Below are positions 1 through 11,979 of a stretch of DNA of 64,000 bases, one piece after another. Both the position numbers and the translations under genes were made by a program. Each line of letters begins with the position of its first letter. The stretch's first letter is position 1. The notes under the pieces were generated by a model. It saw only the letters and a program-made list of their open reading frames with translations. It was not told the origin of the DNA and did no database searches. Source of the DNA: Catellatospora paridis (GTDB lineage Bacteria > Actinomycetota > Actinomycetes > Mycobacteriales > Micromonosporaceae); NCBI RefSeq assembly GCF_009720365.1, contig NZ_ML769319.1, positions 211,752 to 275,751 of the forward strand, given 5' to 3'.

Positions 1-171
1 TGGCACAAGATCGCCGAACGCGGTCGTGATCTGCGGCTCGATCGCAGGTCATGACCGCGTTTCGCGTTCCCGGCGTGTTTCGCCGCGCGCGTGTCGTCCC
101 GGGTCCCCGCGTAACCTGACGGGAATCGGTACGATCGTCCGAATCCGCGTCTCAGGGCAGGAGGTCCGCAC

Positions 172-690
172 GTGCTGGGCATCGACGGGTACGACCCGGT
201 CTGGCACCACGATGCCGGTGCGCTGGCGGCGGCGCACCGCAACCGCTTCGCCCGCGTCATCGGACAGCCGCTGGTCGGCTCCTGGCTGGTGTGGGACCTG
301 GACGCCGAGGCCTGGTTCACCGGCGGCCCCGTGGTGTTCGGGTTCCCCGACGCCAACATCGAGATCACCCACCGCAAGTTCGACGAGTGCGCGATCAGCT
401 GGGACACCATCGATCTGCAGGCCCAGCTCGACTGGCCCGGCCTGCGTTTGGACTGGTGGGCCGACACCCACCCGGCCATCCTGTCGGCCCGCGGCCGCCC
501 GCTGACCCGGGTCAACCTCATCGAACGGATCAGCCCCACCGCCTGGCGCCCGCACGTGCTGCACGCGCTCGAATTCTTCTTCGGCGACCTGCGCGTCGCC
601 CTGTTCAACGCGATGGACGAGAACGGCCTCACCGGCGAACCCGAGGTCAACCTCCCGGTCGGCTTCTGGCGCCGCATCCCCGTCGCTTAG
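172..690 (+). CDS. Conserved hypothetical protein (172 aa)
   Basis: I do not recognise a named family. The protein is soluble and rich in Trp and acidic residues, with motifs such as WLVWDLDAEAWF near the N-terminus and FFGDLRVALFNAMDENG near the C-terminus. It has no signal peptide or membrane segment. The GTG start is chosen because a strong Shine-Dalgarno sequence (GGAGGT) lies about 6 nt upstream. The gene stands alone and ends against a bidirectional hairpin shared with the LOG-family gene on the other strand. Function is unknown. High-GC third positions and the good ribosome site make it very likely a real gene. Confidence 0.75.
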   Translation: MLGIDGYDPVWHHDAGALAAAHRNRFARVIGQPLVGSWLVWDLDAEAWFTGGPVVFGFPDANIEITHRKFDECAISWDTIDLQAQLDWPGLRLDWWADTHPAILSARGRPLTRVNLIERISPTAWRPHVLHALEFFFGDLRVALFNAMDENGLTGEPEVNLPVGFWRRIPVA

Positions 691-728
691 CAGCGAGCGT
701 TCGCCCTGCTCGCGTCTGGTGCAACGTC

Positions 729-777
729 AGGAAGGGCACCTTCCCTCCACGCATGGCGATGTGAAGGTGCCCTTCCT
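729..777. terminator. Bidirectional hairpin, AAGGGCACCTTC repeat family, copy 1
   Basis: Two perfect 15-nt arms (729-743 and 763-777) surround a 19-nt loop. The hairpin lies between two convergent genes, and its right arm touches the stop codon of the LOG-family gene. The same arm sequence recurs at 8952-8997 and 28531-28575, so this is a repeat family doing terminator duty. Confidence 0.8.
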
Positions 778-1881
778 TCAGTTGCAGAGGATGGCGAGGG
801 CTTCGTCGACGTCGTCGGTGACGTGGACGAGGTCGGCCAGGGCAGCTCCGTTGAGCAGGGTGCGCAGGAGTTCGGTCACCGGGAGTTCTTCGGTCCAGAA
901 GCGGCGGCCGAGGAAGACGAAGGGGCCGCTCTCGCCGTCGGTGGCGTAGTAGGTCTTGGTGGCGGCCTGGAAGACCTCCTGCACGGTGCCCGCGCGGCCG
1001 GGGGCGAACACGATGCCGCCGCGGGCCGCCTTCAGGATCACGTCCTCGCGGATCGCGTTCGAGAAGTACTTCGCGATCTGGCCCGCGAAGACGTTCGCCG
1101 GTTCGTGGCCGTAGAGCCAGGTCGGCACGGACAGGCCGCCCGCCCACGGGTCCGCCGCCGGGAACTCGGCCAGTACGTGCAGCGCGACCTTCGTGTACGG
1201 GTCGTGCGCGTGGAAGTCCGGCTCCGCGGCCAGCCGGCCGATCGCCTCGGCCAGCACCGCCGCCGGGTACGCGGCCAGGTAGGACCCAAGGTTCGCGGCC
1301 TCCATGACACCGGGGCCGCCGCCGGTCAGCACCAGGCGGCCGTGCCCGCCCAGCGCGTGGCCGATCGCCGCGGCCATCCGGTACGCGTCGCTGCCGCGTA
1401 CTTCGGCGTGGCCGCCCATGATGCCGATGCGCCGCCGCGGCTCGATCGCGGCCAGGGCGTCGTGCAGCGCGTTGTCGATGCCGTGGTCGTGCAGCCGCTG
1501 CGCCAGCGCCTCCCGGACCGCCGCGTTCGGGCCGCCCGCGGCCACGAAGTGCCGGTACACCACGCTGTCGTACATGCCTGCGAAGCCGCTCTCGGCGAAC
1601 CCCGCGGTCAGGTCGGCGGCCGTGTAGAGGCGCGCCGGATGTGTCGGGTACGGCACCCAGTCGGCCACCGGCACGACGTGCGCGCCCCGGCGCACCAGCG
1701 CCGCCTCCGCGGCCAGGCTCGGGAACGTGCAGCCGATGAAGACCGCGTCGTTCACCTTGATCCGGGACAGGTCGGCGGTGATGGTCAGCCCCTGCACCGT
1801 CAGCCCGGCCAGGCTCTTCTCGGCCAGCCGTTCGGCCAGCTCCTCCAGGGATTCGATCTCCAACGGGGTAGCAGCAGACAT
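778..1881 (-). CDS. LOG-family (TIGR00730-like) Rossmann nucleotide-binding protein
   Basis: This 367-aa protein carries the glycine-rich LOG/'lysine decarboxylase-like' core: GGGPGVMEAANLG in the middle and APGRAGTVQEVFQ towards the C-terminus, the latter matching PGGxGTxxE with Arg for the second Gly. LOG proteins are phosphoribohydrolases that release cytokinin bases from nucleoside monophosphates, or related nucleotide-binding proteins of unknown substrate. The length is well above a minimal LOG enzyme (about 190 aa) because of an N-terminal extension of roughly 150 residues. The GPGVMEA motif is the expected substrate loop. The family call is firm. The substrate is not known. Confidence 0.85.
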   Translation of the reverse strand: MSAATPLEIESLEELAERLAEKSLAGLTVQGLTITADLSRIKVNDAVFIGCTFPSLAAEAALVRRGAHVVPVADWVPYPTHPARLYTAADLTAGFAESGFAGMYDSVVYRHFVAAGGPNAAVREALAQRLHDHGIDNALHDALAAIEPRRRIGIMGGHAEVRGSDAYRMAAAIGHALGGHGRLVLTGGGPGVMEAANLGSYLAAYPAAVLAEAIGRLAAEPDFHAHDPYTKVALHVLAEFPAADPWAGGLSVPTWLYGHEPANVFAGQIAKYFSNAIREDVILKAARGGIVFAPGRAGTVQEVFQAATKTYYATDGESGPFVFLGRRFWTEELPVTELLRTLLNGAALADLVHVTDDVDEALAILCN

Positions 1882-1956
1882 CAGGCGAGTATGCCCGTGA
1901 CGAAACCCTCAGCGCAGCGCGGGGACATCGGCACCCCGGCCGGGTTGAATGGCCGT

Positions 1957-2364
1957 ATGCAGAACCTGATGCCCGAACCTCCTGCCACGCTGCTGCCCGC
2001 CGACGAGGCCGCCGACGCCGCGTTGGCCGCCGCCGAGGACCCGACCTCCGTCGCCGCGGCCTATCCGACGTACAGCGCCGCCTGGGCCGCGCTGGCGCAG
2101 CTCGCGCTGACCGCGGGGCAGCCCGTTCCGGCGTACGCGTTCGCCCGCACCGGATACCACCGCGGCCTGGACCAGCTGCGCCGCGCGGGCTGGAAGGGCC
2201 ACGGCCCGGTCCCCTGGTCGCACGAGCCCAACCAGGGCTTCCTGCGCTGCCTGCACGCCCTGTCCGTGGCCGCCGCCGAGATCGGCGAGGCCGACGAGGC
2301 GGCCCGCTGCGCCCAGTTCCTCCGCGACTGCGACCCGTCCGCCTTCGACGCGCTCAACGACTGA
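1957..2364 (+). CDS. DUF3151 family protein (135 aa)
   Basis: The protein starts MQNLMPEPPATLLP and contains the block WAALAQLALTAGQPVPAYA, followed by ARTGYHRGLDQLRRAGWKGHGPVPW and HEPNQGFLRCLHAL. This is the DUF3151 pattern found across actinobacteria, an alpha-helical tetratricopeptide-like small protein. The length matches the family (about 130-140 aa). No convincing Shine-Dalgarno sequence precedes the ATG, so translation may be leaderless. The reading frame extends far upstream, but that part is the shadow of the opposite LOG gene. Function is not established. Confidence 0.85.
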   Translation: MQNLMPEPPATLLPADEAADAALAAAEDPTSVAAAYPTYSAAWAALAQLALTAGQPVPAYAFARTGYHRGLDQLRRAGWKGHGPVPWSHEPNQGFLRCLHALSVAAAEIGEADEAARCAQFLRDCDPSAFDALND

Positions 2365-2434
2365 GGCACGGGCGGGCGCGTGAAGGCCGCGATCTTCGCG
2401 GCTCGGCGCCCGCCCGGCCCCGGCGGATTCCCGG

Positions 2435-6512
<4,078 letters not shown>

Positions 6513-6513
<1 letters not shown>

Positions 6514-6597
6514 CGCTTCTCTTGGTTGATCATGAACTTATGGCACGGCTCGGCGGCGTGTCGCTGCCATAAGTTCATGATCAACACACAGAAGCGT
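6513..6597. repeat. Large palindrome with perfect 21-bp arms after purA
   Basis: Perfect 21-nt arms lie at 6525-6545 and 6565-6585 around a 19-nt loop. An outer 8-bp pair (6513-6520 with 6590-6597) extends the stem across a short internal loop. A third copy of the arm occurs at 7648-7668, beyond the next gene. It may terminate purA transcription. It is also the left end of the inverted-repeat unit described in the findings. Confidence 0.8.
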
Positions 6598-6602
6598 TCC
6601 TG

Positions 6603-6623
6603 CTGTCCACAGGGTTATCCACA
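6603..6623 (+). promoter_or_regulatory. Two adjacent DnaA-box-like 9-mers
   Basis: CTGTCCACA (6603-6611) and TTATCCACA (6615-6623) are separated by three bases. The second is a perfect match to the classical DnaA box, and the first is one base from the actinobacterial TTGTCCACA form. They lie between the purA palindrome and the next start codon. Binding is an inference. There is no AT-rich unwinding region or dnaA/dnaN gene here. Confidence 0.4.
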
Positions 6624-6663
6624 GGGGTTGTGAGCTGGGGTTGGGCGGCTCAGGCTGGCGGAT

Positions 6664-7632
6664 GTGCTTGCTGTGCAACGACTTGCCGAGCGCCAGGACG
6701 GCCTGATCACGGCGGCCCAGTGCCGCGACCTGGAGTTATCCACCGCCTCTGTCAAGAGGTTCCTCCGGCAGGGGGTCTGGCGGACGCTGAGCCGTGGCGT
6801 CTACCTGGTCGACGCCGACATGCGTGGCGTGCTCGACTCGCCGCGGGCGCTCGTCCGGGCGGCCGTGCTGGGCGCCGGACCGAACGCCGTCGCGGTGCTG
6901 GAGAGCGCCGCGGCCGTGCACGGGCTGCACGGGTTACGGCCGCAAACCCGGTTGCACGTCAGCCTGCCGGGCAAGCTGGCGGTGCCACGACGGCTGTCCG
7001 ATGCGACCGTGGTGCCGCACCAGCTGACCCTGGCCGCCGGGGACGTGACAGTGGTGGACGGCATCGCGGTGACCACGGTGCGGCGTACCGTCGCCGATCT
7101 GCTCCTGAAGCTCGACCGCCTGGCGGCGGTATCGGTCCTCGACTCGGCGCTCCACCTGGGTCTGCTCGCCGAGGACGACCTCGCGGAGCTGCCGCTGCTC
7201 ATGTTCGGCCGCCGGGGAGCCACGAAGGCGCGTGCCTGGATCGAGCAGGCGGACGGGCGTGCGGAGTCGCCGCTGGAAACTCGGGCTCGGCTGCGCTGCG
7301 TCGACGCAGGCGTGCCGCCCGATGAACTGCAAGCGGTGATCGCCGACGCATCCGGCCACGCGCTCGCACGGGTCGACATGCTCTGGCGCGCGGCGCGGCT
7401 GATCGGCGAGGCCGACGGCGGCGAGGTGCACGACCGTCCCGAGGCGGTGTACCGGGACCGGCAGCGCCAGAACGACCTTGTCCACGCCGGCTACCGGATC
7501 GTCCGCTTCACCTGGTCCGACACTCTCGACCCGGCGAGCATCCCCCGCATCGTTCGCCGAGCACTCGCCCGGGCTCCGCAGACCCGGGTCCCGATGGGGT
7601 CGTCGCAGTCGATCAGGAAGCTGTGGACATGA
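6664..7632 (+). CDS. AbiEi-antitoxin-like winged-helix protein with C-terminal DUF559/Vsr-like domain
   Basis: The N-terminus (about residues 1-55: RLAERQDGLITAAQ, VKRFLRQGVWRTLSRGVYLV) matches the type IV antitoxin AbiEi winged helix. The C-terminal part (GEADGGEVHDRPEAVYRDR, then GYRIVRFTWSD) resembles the DUF559 endonuclease-like fold related to Vsr. The GTG start has only a weak ribosome site. The gene interrupts the usual purA-purD neighbourhood and is enclosed by 34-bp inverted repeats at 6525-6558 and 7635-7668. No AbiEii toxin gene is adjacent. Such proteins are common in actinobacteria in many copies. Function is unproven. Confidence 0.8.
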   Translation: MLAVQRLAERQDGLITAAQCRDLELSTASVKRFLRQGVWRTLSRGVYLVDADMRGVLDSPRALVRAAVLGAGPNAVAVLESAAAVHGLHGLRPQTRLHVSLPGKLAVPRRLSDATVVPHQLTLAAGDVTVVDGIAVTTVRRTVADLLLKLDRLAAVSVLDSALHLGLLAEDDLAELPLLMFGRRGATKARAWIEQADGRAESPLETRARLRCVDAGVPPDELQAVIADASGHALARVDMLWRAARLIGEADGGEVHDRPEAVYRDRQRQNDLVHAGYRIVRFTWSDTLDPASIPRIVRRALARAPQTRVPMGSSQSIRKLWT

Positions 7633-7634
7633 AT

Positions 7635-7668
7635 CGCCGTCGACCCGTGCCATAAGTTCATGATCAAC
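7635..7668. repeat. Right inverted repeat of the DUF559-gene unit
   Basis: The reverse complement of 7635-7668 matches 6525-6558 at 32 of 34 positions, with mismatches at two inner positions. It begins 2 nt after the stop codon of the DUF559-like gene and ends just before the purD ribosome site. A DnaA-box-like 8/9 match, TGTGGACAT, lies at 7622-7630 inside the end of the gene. Confidence 0.8.
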
Positions 7669-7685
7669 TCGGAGGGTAGGGTGGG

Positions 7686-8936
7686 GTGGTGCGGGTACTG
7701 GTGGTTGGTGGTGGGGGGCGGGAGCACGCCCTGGTGTTGGGGCTGGTGCGGGATCCGGGGGTTACGGCGGTCATCGCGGCTCCGGGGAGTCCGGGGATCG
7801 CGGAGGTGGCTTCGGAGCAGCGGGATGTGGACATCCTGTCGCCGGAGGCTGTCGCGGGGCTTGCCGTGGAGGTCGAGGCTGACCTGGTGGTGGTGGGGCC
7901 GGAGGCGCCGCTGGTGGCGGGGGTCGCCGACGCGGTGCGGGCGAAGGGCATCGCCTGTTTCGGCCCGTCGGGCAGCGCCGCCCGGCTCGAAGGCTCCAAG
8001 GATTTCGCCAAGCAGGTCATGACCGCCGCCAAGGTGCCGACCGCGCGTGCCTTCACGTGCAGCACGGCCGAGGAGGCGGCGCGGGCGCTGGACGCGTTCG
8101 GCGCGCCGTACGTGGTGAAGAACGACGGCCTGGCCGCGGGCAAGGGTGTCGTCGTCACCGACGACCGGGACGCCGCGCTGGCGCACGCCGCCGAGTGCGG
8201 GCGAGTGGTCATCGAGGAGTACCTCGACGGGCCCGAGGTGTCGCTGTTCGTGGTGACCGACGGCGTGACCGCGGTGCCGCTGCTGCCCGCGCAGGACTTC
8301 AAGCGCATCGGCGACGGCGACGCGGGGCCGAACACCGGCGGCATGGGGGCGTACGCGCCGGTGCCGTGGGCGCCGCCCAACCTGGTTGACCATGTCATGA
8401 CCACCGTGGCCCACCCGACGCTGCAGCAGATGCGCGACGCGGGCACCCCGTTCTCCGGCCTGCTCTACATCGGCCTGGCGATCACCGAGGGCGGCCCGAA
8501 GGTGATCGAGTTCAACGCGCGCTTCGGCGACCCCGAGACGCAGTCGGTGCTGGCGCTGCTCGACACCCCGCTGGGCGGCCTGCTGTACGCGGCAGCCACC
8601 GGCGAGCTGGCGGGACACTCCGACCTGCAGTGGAAGGACGCCTTCTCGGTGACCGTGGTGCTGGCCAGCGCCGGGTATCCGGCGAGCGCGCGGACCGGGG
8701 ACGAGATCACCGGCGCGGCGGGGCTGATCCACGCGGGCACCAAGCGCGACGCCGACGGTGTGCTGCGCTCGGCCGGGGGCCGGGTGCTGTGCGCGACGGC
8801 GACGGGGCACGACCTGCACGCGGCACGGGCGGCGGCGTACGAGCTGGTGTCGCACGTGGAGCTGGCGGGCGGGCAGTACCGCACCGACATCGCCCTGGCG
8901 GCCGAGGAGGGCCGCGTCGTCTCCCCCTGGCGCTGA
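7686..8936 (+). CDS. purD: Phosphoribosylamine-glycine ligase (GAR synthetase)
   Basis: PurD ligates glycine to phosphoribosylamine using ATP, step two of purine synthesis. The 416-aa product has the standard order: N-terminal VLVVGGGGREHALV, ATP-grasp core with YVVKNDGLAAGKGV, the tail of the GARS signature (LPAQDFKRIGDGDAGPNTGGMGAY), and FNARFGDPE. GTG 7686 follows GGAGGG at 7671-7676 with a 9-nt gap. GTG 7689, giving MRVLVVGGGG, is an equally plausible start. The promoter region contains the right-hand inverted repeat, so that element may influence purD expression. Confidence 0.97.
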   Translation: MVRVLVVGGGGREHALVLGLVRDPGVTAVIAAPGSPGIAEVASEQRDVDILSPEAVAGLAVEVEADLVVVGPEAPLVAGVADAVRAKGIACFGPSGSAARLEGSKDFAKQVMTAAKVPTARAFTCSTAEEAARALDAFGAPYVVKNDGLAAGKGVVVTDDRDAALAHAAECGRVVIEEYLDGPEVSLFVVTDGVTAVPLLPAQDFKRIGDGDAGPNTGGMGAYAPVPWAPPNLVDHVMTTVAHPTLQQMRDAGTPFSGLLYIGLAITEGGPKVIEFNARFGDPETQSVLALLDTPLGGLLYAAATGELAGHSDLQWKDAFSVTVVLASAGYPASARTGDEITGAAGLIHAGTKRDADGVLRSAGGRVLCATATGHDLHAARAAAYELVSHVELAGGQYRTDIALAAEEGRVVSPWR

Positions 8937-8951
8937 CGCCGCGGTGGCGCT

Positions 8952-8997
8952 GGAAGGGCACCTTCTATAACGCGGAGCGTCAAGAAGGTGCCCTTCC
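8952..8997. terminator. Bidirectional hairpin, AAGGGCACCTTC repeat family, copy 2
   Basis: Two 15-nt perfect arms (8952-8966 and 8983-8997) surround a 16-nt loop and are followed by a short T run. The hairpin lies between the convergent purD and acyl-CoA ligase genes. The arm sequence is the same as at 729-777. Confidence 0.85.
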
Positions 8998-9002
8998 TTT
9001 GC

Positions 9003-10568
9003 TCACAGGGTGCGGAGGAGGCGGGGGATGACTTTGCCGGTGGCGGTGCGCGGGAGCTCGGGGACGAAGTGGACGTCGCGGGGGACGCTGAAGCGGGCCA
9101 GGTAGTGGCGTACGTATTCGCGGACCTCGTCGGTGTCCAGGTGCTGGCCGGGGTGCAGGACCAGGTAGGCGGCCAGGCGCTGGCCGTACTCCGGGTCGGG
9201 GACGCCGATCACGGCCGCCTCGCGGACCTGGGGTAGCTGGGTGAGCAGTTCCTCGACGGGGCGGGGGAAGACGTTCTCGCCGCCGGAGACGACCATGTCG
9301 TCGGCGCGGCCGTCCACGTAGAGCAGGCCGTCGGCGTCGAGGTGGCCCAGGTCGCCGGTGCCGAGCATGCCGTCGGGCCGGTCGCCGGGCGGCGGCGGGA
9401 CACCGGGGCCGCGGGTGTATCCCTCGAACAGCATCTCGTTGCCGACGTGGATCTCGCCGACGCGGCCGCGGGGCACGGGCAGGCCGGTCGGGTCGAGGAT
9501 CGCGATCCGGGTGCCGTGCGGGGGCCGGCCCGCGGTGCCGGGGTCGCGGCGCAGGTCGGCGGGGGTGGCGATGGACGCCCAGGACGCCTCGGTGGAGCCG
9601 TACAGGTTGTAGAGGCAGTCGCCCCAGGTGTCCATGAACCGGGTGGCCAGGCCGCCGGGCAGGGCGGATCCGCTGACCGCGACGACGCGCGGCGGCTTCG
9701 CGGGCACCGCTCCCGCCTCGACCAGCCGCTGCAGCATCACCGGCACGGCGAACAGTGCGGTGCACCCGTGCACGTCGACGGCGTGCGCGGTGGCCACGGG
9801 GTCGAACCGGCGCTGGAGCACCACGGTGGCCCGCATGGCCAGGGAGAGTTGCAGCGCGGCGTACCCCCAGGTGTGGAACAGGGGTGCCGAGATCAGGATG
9901 CGCTCGCCGACCTTCAGCGGGATGCGGTCGATGATGGAGACGAGCGGGCCGAAGCCGGGCGGGGTGGGCCGGCGGGCGCCCTTGGGCGCGCCGGTGGTGC
10001 CCGAGGTGAGCACGATGGTGCGGCCGGCGCGGCTCACCTCGGTCCAGCGGCCCTGCGGCGGGGTCTCGGCGAGCAGCGCGTCGACCCGGGACTCGTCGAG
10101 CCGCTCGCACGGCGCGGCCGCGGCGACCGGCGCGAACTCGCGGTCGTGGATGAGCAGGCGCAGTTGCTGCTGCTCGGCCACCGCGGTGAGCTGTGGCGCG
10201 GACAGTGCGGTGTTGACCAGGACGGCGTCCGCGCCGAGCAGCGAGCAGGCGACCATGGCCTCGATCAGGCCGACGTGGTTGCGGCACATCAGGCCGACGC
10301 GTACGCCGGGCGCCACGCCCCGGGTGCCGCCGAGCGCGACGGCCAGGCGCTGGGCGCGGTGCAGCAGCTGGCGGTAGGTGATCACCCCGCGGTGCTCGTC
10401 GATGATCGCGGGGCGGTGCGGGTCGCGGGCCTCGGCGGCGCGCAGCTCGCCGGCGAGCGTGAAGCCCCACCGGCGCAGCGTGTTGAGCTGGTCGGCGACG
10501 CGGGTCGGGCTGCCGGGGCTGAGCAGCCCGCGGCGGGCCAGGGTACGGACAATGAAGAGCAGGTCCAC
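9003..10568 (-). CDS. Acyl-CoA synthetase / AMP-dependent fatty-acid ligase
   Basis: The 521-aa protein is a FadD-type ANL enzyme that activates a carboxylic acid to its CoA thioester through an acyl-AMP. Motifs are the P-loop TSGTTGAPKGARR, the A5-type YGSTEA, the A7/A8 block GTGDLGHLDADGLLYVDGR with DDMVVSGGENVFP, and the C-terminal lysine region PRTATGKVIPRL. The start is GTG. The promoter carries a TTAC-N6-GTAA site (10611-10624), shared with the neighbouring SCP2/TetR and distant fabG4/fadA2 promoters. The substrate is not readable from sequence; the context suggests fatty acids or steroid side chains. Confidence 0.92.
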   Translation of the reverse strand: MDLLFIVRTLARRGLLSPGSPTRVADQLNTLRRWGFTLAGELRAAEARDPHRPAIIDEHRGVITYRQLLHRAQRLAVALGGTRGVAPGVRVGLMCRNHVGLIEAMVACSLLGADAVLVNTALSAPQLTAVAEQQQLRLLIHDREFAPVAAAAPCERLDESRVDALLAETPPQGRWTEVSRAGRTIVLTSGTTGAPKGARRPTPPGFGPLVSIIDRIPLKVGERILISAPLFHTWGYAALQLSLAMRATVVLQRRFDPVATAHAVDVHGCTALFAVPVMLQRLVEAGAVPAKPPRVVAVSGSALPGGLATRFMDTWGDCLYNLYGSTEASWASIATPADLRRDPGTAGRPPHGTRIAILDPTGLPVPRGRVGEIHVGNEMLFEGYTRGPGVPPPPGDRPDGMLGTGDLGHLDADGLLYVDGRADDMVVSGGENVFPRPVEELLTQLPQVREAAVIGVPDPEYGQRLAAYLVLHPGQHLDTDEVREYVRHYLARFSVPRDVHFVPELPRTATGKVIPRLLRTL

Positions 10569-10610
10569 GACGGTGAGGCCTCTCGTTCGATCGCCAGGGT
10601 TACCCGGATA

Positions 10611-10624
10611 TTACTGAGCGGTAA
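10611..10624. promoter_or_regulatory. TTAC-N6-GTAA operator upstream of acyl-CoA ligase
   Basis: TTACTGAGCGGTAA lies 43 nt upstream of the ligase GTG. It shares the half-sites TTAC/GTAA and the 6-bp spacer with sites at 12457-12470 and 39735-39748. The likely binder is the TetR protein encoded at 12500. Confidence 0.55.
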
Positions 10625-10682
10625 CTAAAAAGTGAAGACGGCGGCCTGCAAAAGCAGACCGCCGTCTATGGCTGAAGCGTTG

Positions 10683-11903
10683 TCAGCGCAGCGAGGCGCC
10701 GGTGATGGCGCGGGCGATGACCAGGCGCTGGATCTCGCTCGTGCCCTCGAAGATCGTGTAGATCTTGGCGTCGCGGTACCAGCGCTCCACCGGGTGCTCG
10801 CGCAGGTAGCCCGCGCCGCCGAGGATCTGCAGGGCCTTCTCGGTCACCGAGACCGCGACCTCGCCCGCCTTGAGCTTGGACATCGAGCCCTCGCCCGCAG
10901 TGAACGGCCGGTTGTTGCGGCCCATCCAGGCCGCCCGGTACACCAGCAGCCGCGCGGCGTCGATCTCCAGGCGCATGTCGGCCAGCGCGAACGCGATCGC
11001 CTGGTTCTCCACGATGGGCTTGCCGAACTGCACCCGCGTCTTGGCGTATTCGAGGGCGTACTCATACGCCGCCCGCGCGATGCCCAGCGCCTGCGCGCCG
11101 ACCGCGGGCCGGGACAGCTCGAAGGTGCGCATCGAGGCCTGCCCCGAGGAGCGCTGCCCGGACCGCGCCCGCGCGAGCCGCTCGTCGAGCTTCTCCCTGC
11201 CGCCGAGCACGCAGTTGCCGGGCACGCGCACCTCGTCGAGGAACACGTCGGCCGTGTGCGAGGCGCGGATGCCGAGCTTGCGCAGCTTGCGGGCGGTGTG
11301 CAGGCCCTTGCTGCCGGGCGGCACGATGAAGGCGGCCTGCCCGCGCGAGCCCAGTTCCGGGTCGACGACGGCGGTCACCACGTGCACGTTGGCGATGCCG
11401 CCGTTGGTGGCGTACGCCTTCTGTCCGGTGAGCACCCACTCGTCGGTGGCCTGGTCGTACACCGCGCGGGTGCGCATCGCGCCCACGTCGGAGCCGGCTT
11501 CGGGCTCGGTCGAGCAGAACGCGGCGACCTTCGGGTCCTCCTTCGTGCCGAAGCACTGCGGCACCCATTCGGCCATCTGCTCGGGGGTGCCGGAGCCGAA
11601 GATCCCGGCGACGGCGAGCGAGGTGCCCATGATGGCCAGCCCGATGCCGGCGTCACCCCAGAACAGCTCCTCGCTGGCGATGCACATGGACAGACCGCTC
11701 GGGTCGGCCCAGAGGTTGGCCAGGAACTCGAAGTCGTACAGGCCGATCTTGGCGGCTTCGGCGATGACGGGCCAGGGAGTCTCCTCGCGCTCGTCCCACT
11801 CCGCGGCGGCCGGGCGCACGACCTGTTCGGCGAAGCCGTGCACCCAGTCCCGCAGATCCCGCTGCTCCTCGTTCAGATCGAGCGAGAACTCCATGCCGGT
11901 CAT
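10683..11903 (-). CDS. Acyl-CoA dehydrogenase
   Basis: The 406-aa FAD enzyme introduces the alpha,beta double bond in acyl-CoA. Signatures include CSTEPEAGSDVGAMRTRAV (the ACAD-1 pattern), GQKAYATNGGIANVHVV, FGKPIVENQAIAFALADM, and the ACAD-2 end IYTIFEGTSEIQRLVIARAI. The catalytic glutamate is expected at YTIFEGTSE. The start used is ATG 11903; ATG 11894 (MEFSLDLNEEQ) is also possible. The leader contains an inverted repeat (11901-11908 with 11928-11935) that overlaps the first start codon. Gene order and strand suggest co-transcription from the SCP2 promoter. Confidence 0.95.
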   Translation of the reverse strand: MTGMEFSLDLNEEQRDLRDWVHGFAEQVVRPAAAEWDEREETPWPVIAEAAKIGLYDFEFLANLWADPSGLSMCIASEELFWGDAGIGLAIMGTSLAVAGIFGSGTPEQMAEWVPQCFGTKEDPKVAAFCSTEPEAGSDVGAMRTRAVYDQATDEWVLTGQKAYATNGGIANVHVVTAVVDPELGSRGQAAFIVPPGSKGLHTARKLRKLGIRASHTADVFLDEVRVPGNCVLGGREKLDERLARARSGQRSSGQASMRTFELSRPAVGAQALGIARAAYEYALEYAKTRVQFGKPIVENQAIAFALADMRLEIDAARLLVYRAAWMGRNNRPFTAGEGSMSKLKAGEVAVSVTEKALQILGGAGYLREHPVERWYRDAKIYTIFEGTSEIQRLVIARAITGASLR

Positions 11904-11938
11904 GCTCGTCGCCCGCTTCGCGAACGTCGAGCATGACC

Positions 11939-11979
11939 TTCCCGGGGCCTCATGTTGAGCTCGCTACGCTTGCTCAAGC
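11939..11979 (-). repeat. Intergenic TGAGCAAGCGTAGCGAGC-type spacer
   Basis: Read on the minus strand, the gap between the SCP2 gene and the acyl-CoA dehydrogenase contains TGAGCAAGCGTAGCGAGC followed by a short run ending in CATGAGG. It resembles the left part of the larger spacer repeats at 21178-21242 and 35819-35895. It shows no coding function. Confidence 0.45.

Noticed and set aside
1-171. Partial gene at the left edge
   Set aside because: No frame shows a recognisable C-terminus; the overlapping frames look like shadows.
823-1956. Upstream extension of the DUF3151 frame to position 823
   Set aside because: It runs antisense to the LOG-family gene; homology begins only at the ATG at 1957.
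6603-6623. Possible replication origin
   Set aside because: There are only two or three DnaA-box-like sites, no AT-rich unwinding region, and no dnaA, dnaN or parAB genes nearby.
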